This document shows positions 25,208 through 36,400 of a stretch of 64,000 bases of DNA, piece by piece. How positions within the stretch are numbered: position 1 is the first letter of the stretch; every line of letters starts with the position of its first letter. The position numbers were made by a program, and so were the translations under genes. Source of the stretch: an uncultured Prevotellaceae bacterium (lineage in GTDB: Bacteria > Bacteroidota > Bacteroidia > Bacteroidales > Bacteroidaceae); the NCBI GenBank assembly GCA_900318775.1, contig ONLY01000001.1, positions 124,001-188,000 on the forward strand, given 5' to 3'. Under the pieces are notes generated by a model, which saw only the letters and a list, made by a program, of their open reading frames with translations, was not told the DNA's origin and did no database searches.

Positions 25208-26347
25208 ATGAGATATATTGTTCTGCTCTTGGTTTTGGTGCTTGTATCATGCAGTCACGACTCGGAGGATGCGATTGGCGTTCCATCGGGGCAGGGCGGT
25301 GTGCTGAATGTCTATGTGTATCCGTCTGACAATCCCATGGTGACTCGTTCGGATATAGGTCCAGTGAGTGTGGACAATCTGGAGCGTGATGTGAAGTCGC
25401 TGAAGATATGGATTTTCAAGCATAATGAAGCTGCAGGAACAGACTTGCCGCTTCACTATCTGGCACCTGCGGAGCCCGAATTGCAGGGCAGCAGGGCGCA
25501 GCTCTTCCAGATTGCACTGACAGAGACGCAGGTGGAGGCCCTGACAGGGGCTGCTAACCTGGTGGATGTATATGTACTGGCTAATGCGGCCAGTGTGGGA
25601 TTGAACGGCCTGAACGGAACATCTACCCGTGCGGCTGTACGAGAGGCGCTCATTGGCTCTAATTATTTTGGCACCGCGTCTCCAACTACTGATATTGGCA
25701 CAAATGGACTTCCTATGTCGGGTTGTGCTGAGGGCATCTCTGTACAAGGTTCTTTGCCCGTGTTGAGTCTGCCTGTGGTTAAACTGACTCGTTGTGTGTC
25801 GAAACTGCGTTTTGTGCTGGTGCAGAGCGATGAGAGTGATACGGGATTATCTTTGACTGGCATCCATTTGAACGGAAACCAGTTCCCCGAAACGGAGCAT
25901 GTATTCAACACGACCAGCAATCCTTATAGTGTCAGTGCTACCTATGTGGCCAATGGCATCTCTTTTGCTCCACCAAGCGATATTGCTAAAAGTGACCGTA
26001 TCTCAGACCTACTCTATACGTCGCAGTCGGCACAAGACTATGAAGACCTCGTTGATGCGTTCGTGGCCCGTGGAGAAGCGACCCAGATGGGACCTTACTA
26101 CTTTAGGGAGAGTGACCGGTGTCTGGCTGGCTCTATTGACTATAGCATCACAGATACGGAGCATCAGGTGACGTACAAAACGGCTAACTTCAGCATGAGT
26201 GATGTTCCTGGAACATACAATTTCAGCAGAAACCACACATGGATAGTGTATGTATATTACTATGGCGGTGAACTGTTGCAACTGAATTTGGCCTACATCA
26301 CTCAATGGAGTGTGGAGGACCGGGAGCATGAACTGTATAATTGGTAA
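25208..26347 (+). CDS. Accessory pilus lipoprotein, FimA/Mfa-like
   Basis: 379 residues from MRYIVLLLVLVLVSC, chosen over an upstream ATG because the signal peptide then starts properly and the gene follows the previous stop by 4 bases. Lipobox LVSC gives Cys15; MVTRSD (Arg47) is a candidate processing site. SLKIWIFKHNE around 69-79 and DVYVLANAAS around 127-136 are typical of the FimA/Mfa N-terminal domain. The C-terminus (TYNFSRNHTWIVYVYYYGGELLQLNLAYITQWSVEDREHELYNW) ends in strands like those of accessory subunits. I infer an Mfa3/Mfa4-like adaptor or tip subunit. Confidence 0.68.
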   Translation: MRYIVLLLVLVLVSCSHDSEDAIGVPSGQGGVLNVYVYPSDNPMVTRSDIGPVSVDNLERDVKSLKIWIFKHNEAAGTDLPLHYLAPAEPELQGSRAQLFQIALTETQVEALTGAANLVDVYVLANAASVGLNGLNGTSTRAAVREALIGSNYFGTASPTTDIGTNGLPMSGCAEGISVQGSLPVLSLPVVKLTRCVSKLRFVLVQSDESDTGLSLTGIHLNGNQFPETEHVFNTTSNPYSVSATYVANGISFAPPSDIAKSDRISDLLYTSQSAQDYEDLVDAFVARGEATQMGPYYFRESDRCLAGSIDYSITDTEHQVTYKTANFSMSDVPGTYNFSRNHTWIVYVYYYGGELLQLNLAYITQWSVEDREHELYNW

Positions 26348-26354
26348 GACAAAG

Positions 26355-27434
26355 ATGAGACTGACGAAAAAAATAGATTTACTTCTGCTATGGGCGGTCA
26401 TGCTGCTGACCGTTGCATGTGGTATGTCGTCATGCTCTGATGATGAGGATAGTGCTGGTGCGGAGGATGGTGAGGCACTGGAACTGCTGACCTACACTCG
26501 TGCTTTGACCGATGTTCCCACCACACGTGCAATCAGCGTGCCATCGGGATATCAGCTCTATACGGTTCAACACCCCGAGGCAAAGGATGGTAGCCATGTC
26601 ATCGGGGCTTATTTGGCCAGCAATTCGGGCACGGTGCTCCGCCACTTTGTGTACGAGACAAACCATTGGCATTCTAATGTCATAGTGAAAGAAGGTAACT
26701 CATATTACATTTATGGGTTCATGCCCATGAGTGCAGTGGAAGAGTCAAGCATTAGCTCTGTCTCGGACAGCTACAGCAATGGTGCTAATCTCACGCTCGA
26801 GGGGCTGAAGAGTTTATCGGCAGAAGATGTCAGCGTGATAGTGGGCGTGAAAGGAGTGGAGAACGTGTGGGATGACGTGGAAGTGACTCAAGGCAACTTC
26901 TACTATTTGGGCAAGGGACGTGACAAGAACCACGTATATCTTTTGTTCGACCATCTGTATTCGGCTGTACAGTTCAGTATACGCATCGATAATTCTTATT
27001 CAGCCATGCGCACCATACGTCTCAAGTCTGTGGTGCTGAAAACGGAAACTGCCGCAGAAGTGGATGCCCACATTGAGTTGCGTCCAGAGTCTAAGCCTAT
27101 TGCCAACGTGACCTTCACACAAAAGGGCACGACTACAGGAAAGGTTGTACTGCTCGACACAGAGCGGACATTGACCACATCTTATGTCGCTTTGGGTAGT
27201 TTATGCTATTTCGCTGCTTCGGCAGGTGCAGACATGAAACTGGTGAGCTGTTACGACGTGTATGACCGCTATGGTAACCTGCTGCGTTCCAATTGCATCA
27301 GAGAGAACCGTCTCAATTTGTTGGCAAGTGTGAAACGTGGCGAACGTAAGAATGTACAGTTGACGGTCAATCCGACCTATCTATACCAATTGTCCGAACC
27401 AGAACTAGACAACCCGCATATTGAGGTGAATTAA
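26355..27434 (+). CDS. Mfa-like fimbrillin lipoprotein
   Basis: 359 residues from MRLTKKIDLLLLWAVMLL; the frame opens earlier but that start would overlap the previous gene and lack a signal. Lipobox LTVAC (Cys22), with a second Cys at 27. PTTRAISVPSG (Arg58) resembles the mature N-terminus of many fimbrillin-like proteins. The body fits the Mfa_like_1 two-domain beta fold: VIVKEGNSYYIYGFMP around 116-131, HVYLLFDHLYSAVQFSIRI around 180-198, and a C-terminal KRGERKNVQLTVNPTYLYQLSEPEL. It lies 7 bases after the previous gene and 20 bases before the giant gene. Confidence 0.68.
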   Translation: MRLTKKIDLLLLWAVMLLTVACGMSSCSDDEDSAGAEDGEALELLTYTRALTDVPTTRAISVPSGYQLYTVQHPEAKDGSHVIGAYLASNSGTVLRHFVYETNHWHSNVIVKEGNSYYIYGFMPMSAVEESSISSVSDSYSNGANLTLEGLKSLSAEDVSVIVGVKGVENVWDDVEVTQGNFYYLGKGRDKNHVYLLFDHLYSAVQFSIRIDNSYSAMRTIRLKSVVLKTETAAEVDAHIELRPESKPIANVTFTQKGTTTGKVVLLDTERTLTTSYVALGSLCYFAASAGADMKLVSCYDVYDRYGNLLRSNCIRENRLNLLASVKRGERKNVQLTVNPTYLYQLSEPELDNPHIEVN

Positions 27435-27440
27435 AATAAG

Positions 27441-27446
27441 AGGAGA
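27441..27446 (+). promoter_or_regulatory. Shine-Dalgarno AGGAGA supporting a TTG start
   Basis: AGGAGA lies 8 bases before TTG at 27455. It decides the start of the giant gene, because TTG AAG AAT gives a normal signal peptide (MKNRYIILYVMSLLATVVAQA). The next ATG, 30 bases on, would leave a shortened signal. Confidence 0.55.
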
Positions 27447-27454
27447 AAGAAACG

Positions 27455-30400
27455 TTGAAGAATAGATACATTATATTATATGTCATGTCGCTCTTGGCTA
27501 CCGTGGTGGCACAGGCGCAGATAAGCATAGGCGGAAACGTCTATGGCGGTGGTAATGAGGGAAATCTAAGTGGAAAGACAGAGGTTGTTATCCGCTCTGC
27601 TGATATTGATGGTAGTGTATTTGGTGGTGCTCGGCAAGCTAATGTGGGCGGCTCTACATTCGTGAACATAGACGGTGAGCACATGAGTGGTGATATCCTT
27701 ATCAATTACGTCTATGGAGGTAACGACATCGCAGGCACGATAGGCACCTCGGATGAACTGCCTTCGGCACTTACCGAAACAGAAGAAAACGGCATTGACA
27801 ACTCTTACAATGCTTTCATTTTGACCACCCCGGAACGGACAGAGACTACGGGCTCTCTGACCGAACAACCCTACAAAATCTATATTGGTCAGATGTTTGG
27901 CGGCGGTAATGGCGATTATGACTATCTCTCCGAGGGGAGTCCTTATCTTGGCATGACTCGTCCAGAACTGAACAAGGCTTATCAGGAGATTAGAGGAGGC
28001 TCGTGTGTGATTCTCTATGGTGGTGGAAACAATGTGACGGTGAAGGAGGCTACTGACATCTGTATAGACAACTCTAGTGCTATTACCTACGACATACAAG
28101 ATGCCGAGGGAAACACAAAGTTGACAGACGAGCGCCTGAGGCGCATGGGAGTGTATCAGTTAGGAGGTGCAGGAGAAAACGTGGCCACCAGCGATGCCTA
28201 CCAGTTCTCCAGAGTCTTTGGCGGCAACAACAAAGCTCCTATGGATATTCGCCCGAAGTGGCATCTTGTTCGTGGTAAGGTCCGCAATCTCTATTCCGGT
28301 GGAAACTGTGGAGCCATGACTCATGCGAAAGGTATTTTCCTTGCCATCAACTCGGACGAGATGGAAGTGGGTAACGTCTACGGAGGATGCCGTATGGCTG
28401 ACGTGAATCCAGATAAGCGTTCCATTGCCAAAGAAGAGATAGAGGGCGTGCTTTGTCCTGAAGGCTATGCGGCTCGTGTACATATCGGTGGAGGAAAAAT
28501 CCATAATGTTTATGGCGGCAACGATATTTCTGGAGTTGTCTATGGTGGCAATGCTGTAGGAATCCACAGTAGCATCCTCGGCAATGTGTATGGTGGCGGC
28601 AACGGCTCGTATCCTTATACAGATAATGCCGACCTGAAGGGAAGCGACCTTTATGGGGACTTTTATTACGATGTCAATCAGTTGTTAGGACTGAGTGAGG
28701 GAACTGCCTTTACAGGGGCGCAATCAGCGGAAGCCCTCAATCGCTTCCGCCCCAATGCGGAAGCCGTATCAGTCCGTCTGATTGGCACGGCTGATAAGCA
28801 GACTATTATTGGTGGCGCTGTCTATTGTGGTGGTAATAGTGCTACATTGCATTCGTCTAGCAGCACGGCCAAGGCTGAGCTGAAGATTGGTGCATATGTC
28901 TTTGCCGATAATGTGTTCCTGGGCAGTAATGGTGAGAATATGGTGACGGAGCAAGTGTTAAAACGCCTGGCCCATAACGTCACTGAACAAGGCGTGATTA
29001 CTACTGACGACAATGACTACGACTTCAGCCAAATGGACTTGACGGATGCGGATCAGTTTGCCTTATACATGAAGGGATGTGAGATGGGTGTGAAGCCTCA
29101 TGTGGTGTTCGACCCCGATTATGTGCCCTACAGTACCTATTTTGGCTCTTTCTTCTGTGGCGGAAACGTAGGTAGTGTATTCGTGGACGAATCCACTACT
29201 TCCACCACGATTGATATCGCTCACTCAATTATTATATTCGATAAGTTAGTGGGTGGATGCAATAAAGCATATGTGAAGAAGACTCAGTATAATGCAGCTT
29301 TCGACGGAGGCATCATCACTAACGGGAACGCAGGAGTTGATTTGACTCTAAATCTCTCGGGCTTGAAGATGCGTCCGATGCGTTGGCCTGTGGCTGGAGT
29401 GGATGATGATGCAGCTCTGCCTGATCTTCCTTTAGTTTGGAATACCGTTAAGAACGTCCACGATGCAGAAGGCCATACGATACCAGTAGCATGGAATGAT
29501 GAAACCTGGAGCGGTGGTGATGCTCTTCAATCGACGATGAACCGCCGACTGACTGGGGGCAACATCTATGGAGGCTGCTATGAGAGCGGGCATGTGGATG
29601 GCAATGTGGTGATAAACATCAATGGCACCCTTATGGACCGTGATGGTGAACGTGGTGTGTTTGACAGTGTGGCGGTGGACGAAAATGGCGAGGCAACTAC
29701 GGGTGAAAACGGAGAGGATTATGTCATCCTTGCAACCCGCAGTGGTGTGATACTTGACGAGCAGGAGTGGGACGTGCTGGGTTCTGCTCTTAGCGTGTAT
29801 GGTGGAGGCTATGGAAAGAACTCTGAGATATGGGGAAAAACGACTATCAATCTCAACAAAGGATATGTGTTCCAAGTCTATGGAGGAGGTGAACTTGGCG
29901 CCATAGGAAAGGGAACGAGAAATGCCGAGACGGGTGAGCTCGAATACGACATGGTGAATGGTTATAACCCGCGATACAGCACCTGTATCAATATGCACGG
30001 TGGTTCTGTGGGACGCTCTAGGAAGTTCCACGACGAGAATATGGCAGAGTGTGAGTATATTTATGGTGGAGGATTTGAAGGACTTGTTGTGGGCAACACT
30101 CGTATCAATCTCGGAAATGGTCGTATATTCGGTTCTTTCGGAGGAGCGTGCAATGCCGATATTTTGGGGCACACAGAAACTTATGTGGGCCAGTGGATTG
30201 ACGGAGAGAACGTCGTGACAGGCTTTCCATGGGTTCGTGACCATATTTACGGTGGTAATGACTTTGGCGGGCAGATTATGGGTGCCCAAGATTTCATCGG
30301 TAGAGTGAGTGACGCAGCCTTGGGCAAGGTGTACGATGGTGGCATGACTACAGCCTCGGCCTATGTGGAGTATGCCCAAGGACATATGGAAAACATCTTT

Positions 30401-33400
30401 GGAGGATGCTTTGGCGACTACGATTATGAGGATGATGAATATGTCAACCGTGTAATTAATAAGTCCTATCTGAGCAATGCTTTTGTAAACATCCGCCCTA
30501 TTGCCAATTCCGATAACGTTATCAAAAAGGTGCTCGGTGCAGGTGAGGGACATAGTGGAGACCGCTATGGCGATAAGAGTCAGGACCGTAGTTATGTGCT
30601 CATTGACATACCTGATGATATGGAAAACTTTAAGGGCACAGAAATCTTTGGTGCTGGTAGCCATGATGGACTTGGTATGCGGTATTCACAGGCTGAGACA
30701 TCTGATGCAGGGTTTAACGTAAATAAGGCTTCTGCCATCATCGACCTCGTGCGTGGACAAATTAAGGCTGTCTATGGTGGTAGTTACGAAGAGGGGATCA
30801 CACGGAGAACAATGGTGAATGTGCCAGAAGGTTCTACCATCCAGGTTGATAAGATATTTGGTGGCGCATACGGAATGGCCAACAATGCACCCTGTGATGT
30901 CTATGAGGCAATCGTGAATTATAGCAGTGCTGATGCATTGGTTGCACAAGCTATTTATGGCGGTAACAATAGTTATCGTCGCACACTTTACGGAACCGTA
31001 AACATCAACTGCCCGGTCTATTCAAACACAGAACGGACTTATCAAGCAACTGTTTATGGAGCAGGCTATGGTGTGAATACTTGGTCGCAATACACAGAGG
31101 TGAACTTGAATGACGGTGCTGTGGTGTATGAGGCTTATGGTGGCGGGCAGAATGGACAGCTGCTTAATAAGGAATCGGTTAACCAGTGGAAAATTAATGA
31201 ACCGAGTCTTTACACCTTGTTGAACGGCTATACAGATAATGGACTAAGCAGTTCTTTGGCCAAGAGCAACCGGCTTCATGTTGCAGATGCGTCACGTCCC
31301 GAAAAGTATAATGCCAATGTGCACATTTACGAAGGGGCCAAGGTAACGGGCTACTGTTATGGTGGTGGCTTGGGCGATGGCTCTATTCCGCATAGTGGTA
31401 ACGTGTATGGAACGACCTATATAGACCTGTTGGGAGGAACGGTGGTGAAAGACCTTTATGCAGCAGGTACAACAGGCTCTGTGAAAGACTCTTTGGGTGT
31501 CAGAACTTTTGTGGCTAGCGCAACAGCGTATGTAGAGGGTGGTACAGCTCGTAATGTTTATGGTGGCGGATGGAAAGGCAGTGTAGGGCACCATAATGGG
31601 ACTATTGCTGCTGCAAATGATGGAGACATTCTAGGAGAGACTCATGTTGTCATTGGAAAACTTGATGGTGATAGTTTTGTCAATGGTATACCGGCAGTGG
31701 AACGAAACGCTTATGGTGGTGGTGAAGGTGGAGCAGTCTTTGGCGCCACTCACATCACTCTTCTTAATGGTTACGTAGGCTATCGCTTCCATTCTGATTG
31801 GGCGGATAATGTTGAGACTCCAAACATAGATGAACGATACGAGGAGAAAGTAGATGATGAAACGTGGAAAGGAGATGGAACGAACCGCCTGTATGATAGT
31901 GGATGTATATTTGGTGGTGGATATATTGATAATAGTAGTGTGGATGAAGCTTATGTGAAGATGATGGGTGGACATGTACGTAACAGCCTTTTCGGAGGAG
32001 GTGAGATTGCTGCTGTCGGACGCGGTATCATAAGTGTTAGCGGTGAGGAGAATTCTACTCGCAAGTTACAAGGCATTTATAAAGCAGGTAAGACTCATTT
32101 GGAGATGTTCAAAGGCTATGTGCACCGCAATGTGTTTGGTGGTGGCCGAGGATACAACAACGTTGGTGAAGGTGGTACGCTTTATTCTGATGGATATGTG
32201 TTTGGTCAAACGGAAGTGCATATTCATGGCGGTGAAGTGGGTACAGCCCGAGGCGTATCTCTCGGTCATGGCAACGTGTTTGGTGGTGGTGATATAGGAT
32301 ATGTATATAGTGCCTACGAGAAAGAAGGAAAAGTCTGCGTAGGAAAGAAAGTTGGTGAGCGTTATGTGGATGAAGTGAATGAAGGATACTATTATCAGAA
32401 TGAAGGTGGACATTTTGAACACGGTGAATATGTGGGTGGATCATTTGTGCTAGACGAAGGAAGCAACGTCTTAACCGAAGACTGTAAGGTGCTTATCGAG
32501 CCGCATTGTAAGGTGACTTCAGCTGTTACTATCAATGGACACTCTTATTCTGTCGGAGAGTATGTCCCCACAGAGGTGCTCAATACTTTGAAGAATAAGA
32601 ATGATGATAATGACAAAGAAATATGGGCATGTTTGGATCCGGCAGGAATTATCATATATAATGCTGTGTTTGCAGGCGGAAATACCTCGTCAGGCTCTGC
32701 TGCAGTGTATGTAAATACTACTACGGTGTTTGGTAATGCGACAGCTTCCATTCATGATGCCTATCATCGAGATTTTATCACATTAGGTACAGGACGTACA
32801 GGTGGTCTCTATGGTGATGGCAACTTGACTTTTGTGGATGGCTATCGTGGATTGAACATCACGAACTATGGAACGGACTATTATAGTATAAGACCGGAAA
32901 TCGGCATCACCGAGTTCCATGCACTTCCTGCTCGTGAGGCGGCTTACTATGAATTGAAGTATAAGTGCATACGAGAATGTACTGATAAAGATGGAACACA
33001 TTATAAGACAGGGACCGGTAATTCAAAGGCATCCACTATAACGGCTGACGATGCGTTGACGCTGTTCGATGGCATTACCGATGGTCAGGAATCACTTCTG
33101 ATAACCGATCCTGCTACGGGGCAGTTAATTCCTAACCCTCTTTATTGGGAAGAAAACGGTGTGGTATCAATCTATGCGGGACGTCTGATGAATACTATTC
33201 AGCGTGCTGACTTCTGTGGCGTGTTTGGTAGTCGCATGGTGATGATGGGCGCACAAGACCGCGTGCCTGAGATTGTTGATTATAACAACTACACCATCAA
33301 CCGTGTGCGTGAGGTTTCGCTCAATCAGCAGCATTCGATCATTGAGTCAGATTTGATGCTCAAGCCTAATCCCACTGGTCCTGAAGATTATGCCGATGTG

Positions 33401-36400
33401 GAGAAAGCCATTCATGGTAATTATTTCGGCATTTACAATATTGTGAACTTCCTTGGCGCTTTGAGCAGTGATGTCCACTTTAAACCCTATGAAGATATTC
33501 GTACCACCACCAATGCCGACAAGCTCACCTATGGACCAGAGATTAAGAAAGACGCACAAGGTAACCCCATATATTTGGATGAGGAAAAGACTAAACCGGA
33601 CTATGTGGGAGATGATTTGACTTACTACGATTGGAAAGCTAAATACATTCGGGAGCGTCGGCGCAACAATGGTACTAGTTTCAACAAGGTGGCATTGGCT
33701 TCAGGAGTCTATTTGGAACTGACTACCGAAAAGAGTACAGGCGCAACACTCACTGAAAAGGATTGGGGCTATGTGACAGGTGTTATCGAGCTTGACCTCA
33801 TTAATGTACAGTCTGGTGTTGGTGGCGGTTTTGTCTATGCCAAGAACGAGCACGGAGCTCCCTCCTATACCCCAAATAAGCATAACACGCTTACAGCGCT
33901 GAATAAAGATGCTATCACCCGCAAAGACTTTTCATACGATGAGAACGACTTGAAGGAGTGGGAAACTTCAGGCAACTTTGTACATAGTACACAGGTTATC
34001 ATTGACGACTGTTATAATATCAGTGGAAAATATGAAGGAGATGATGCCGTTCCAGCCCACTATTGGTATATCAAAGGTTCTGTCTATGTTTATGATCAAT
34101 ATATCTCAGCTTACACAGGTGTTCCCAATGCCTATAGTGAGACTGTTGACATACCGTTGACAATTACGGCAGCCTCTCACGGCACTATGAAGCTGCTCAA
34201 CATTATGCCTAACCGTTATGCATATTATGCAACAGCGGGTGTTCCACTTGAATCTGGCAAGAAGGTAATTATCAATGATGTAACCTACTACAAGAATGAT
34301 CCTATTAGTTATTGGGATTGGTACTTGCTGAGTAAGTCAGAGCAAGCTTTGTTTGTGGAGGATACATACGTTAGTGTTGCTGATTGCAAAATTGGTGATA
34401 CGTCTTATCCAGCAGGAACAGTTTTGTTGCCACAAGACTACGAAGCCTTGAAAGCGTCCGCTCCAAAGAAGCAAATTGATGGTGAAGAATCACCTTGGGT
34501 TCCTTCAGTTTACCATGTCGCACAGCAACAAGATGTGGACTTCGATTTTGTATTCCGTTCTTCTAATAATCTGAGTCATGACACAGGTTACATTCTCACG
34601 TACAAAGTCAATAATCCTAAAGTGTGGGATACTTGGTATACGAAAGCGGCGAGTGCGGATCATGAGAAGAAGAGTCAAGCGGAATATAATGCAGAGGTTG
34701 GCTACGAAGATGGCCCTACTTATCATCTCCGTGGTTCTAAAGGTGGTGTTCTTGGTCAGCGTGAGTATTCTGTCACCAACATTGTATCAGAGGAGGTGTA
34801 TAATACATATCAATCCATAAAGGAGGAATACCCATCTGATATGCCAGAAAACCAGGCGGAGTTCGAACCTGCATGGATTGTAACTCGACGGGTAGAATTC
34901 AACGAGGGTGATGCTGTTCGTCATTTCAACGCAGGTACAGCCATTTCTGCAACGCAGGCATCAAAATTGGAAAATGGCAGTGTCACCCCTGCATTTGTCT
35001 GCATTGCTACTATCCAGATCGGTAAGACCGAATACATCTATTTAGACAGCAAGATGACGGGCGAGGAACGTGCTGAATATATCAGTCGTTTTAGTGAGAG
35101 CAATCCTCGTTTGGCTACAGAAATAGAGAATAGTATAGTACCGGCATACATTTGTACAATCCCCGGCCTTTATGGCGGCAACTATTATGAGCCGAACAAG
35201 AACTATCGTGGTTTGACAGCATGGTCTGCCATGTCGCCGTCCGACAGAGAAAACTTTGTGTTCAACTACGATGCACTTGATGTTCTCATTGACCCTCGCT
35301 ACAGCAGGAATGAAAACGGAAATGTGATATATCCTGAAGGGCAGAAGTATCAATATGATGGTGATGGCTATACTACAGAAGGACAGGCTCGTATGAACCG
35401 TGCTGGCTATTCTTTGGCTCAGCATGTGGACTATACGGCCACGTATCATGGGAACGGTACGCTGGAGTATGGAGGAGTGGAGATTACTAATGGCAAAGAG
35501 ATTGACCGTACGGTGTTCGAACTCATCCCTAATGAGAAACGGCATTATGCACCTATTGGTGTGACAAGTGCAGGTCCTGTCTATGTTGTAAACAGTGATT
35601 TCCAAATAGGAAATACCCCTTATGCTGTGGGTTCTACTATTCCTCAACAGACCTATGAGAGTTTGGGCTCGAGCGATCAGAATAGCATCACGATTATCAA
35701 CTTTGATGATTCCGATGTAGGCAAGACTTTCTATTTCTGCCGTGAAAGCTATCAAGTAGGACATCATGGAAATGGCCAACCAGTAAAAGCAGTTAAAGCT
35801 ACAGGTGGTGTCTCTGTGGGAGATATCCGGACTTTAGGCCAGACGGTGCCTGTTGGATTCTTGATTAGCCAAGAAGGTGAGGATGCCAGCAATACTTATG
35901 GTTATAATAGTTTGGTCAATCAACAAACGAATTTCACCATTCACGGCATAGCTCCAACAGAAACGAGCACATTGTATGTTTCTCGTAACTCTGATATCTT
36001 TGACCTTTCCACAGAAAAGATTATCACTGTAATCTATCAGTACGACTATGAGGAGAGTGATGAGTCTGCAACCCATGTAACACCTATCAGTGAGCGGCAT
36101 GTAGTGAATATCCACATCATGTTCAAGAGTGGCGTGCCAAGCGTGGAAAGCATCAAGGCGCCTCAGATAGTGCTTCCTGGTGACTTCATTGGTTTGCGTG
36201 AGCCGAACGTTACTCCAGGTGCATATGAAGTGACAGGTGGTGGCTGGGAGATGTTCGAGAAGATTAGTGATGCTGAAAGCCATACAAATGGTATCGACTA
36301 TGTTCCAGGCGTTGATCCACTTTATTGGTATCAAGACGGCTATTATGTAGCATACTATGCTAAGACATATCTTGGTAAGACCTATTCGAATCATGTGCCT

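Noticed and set aside
29432..30664. Long antisense frames inside the giant genes, for example a 410-residue one
   Set aside because: They overlap a continuous 3895-codon gene with a signal peptide and repeated protein motifs. The antisense products have no recognisable domains.
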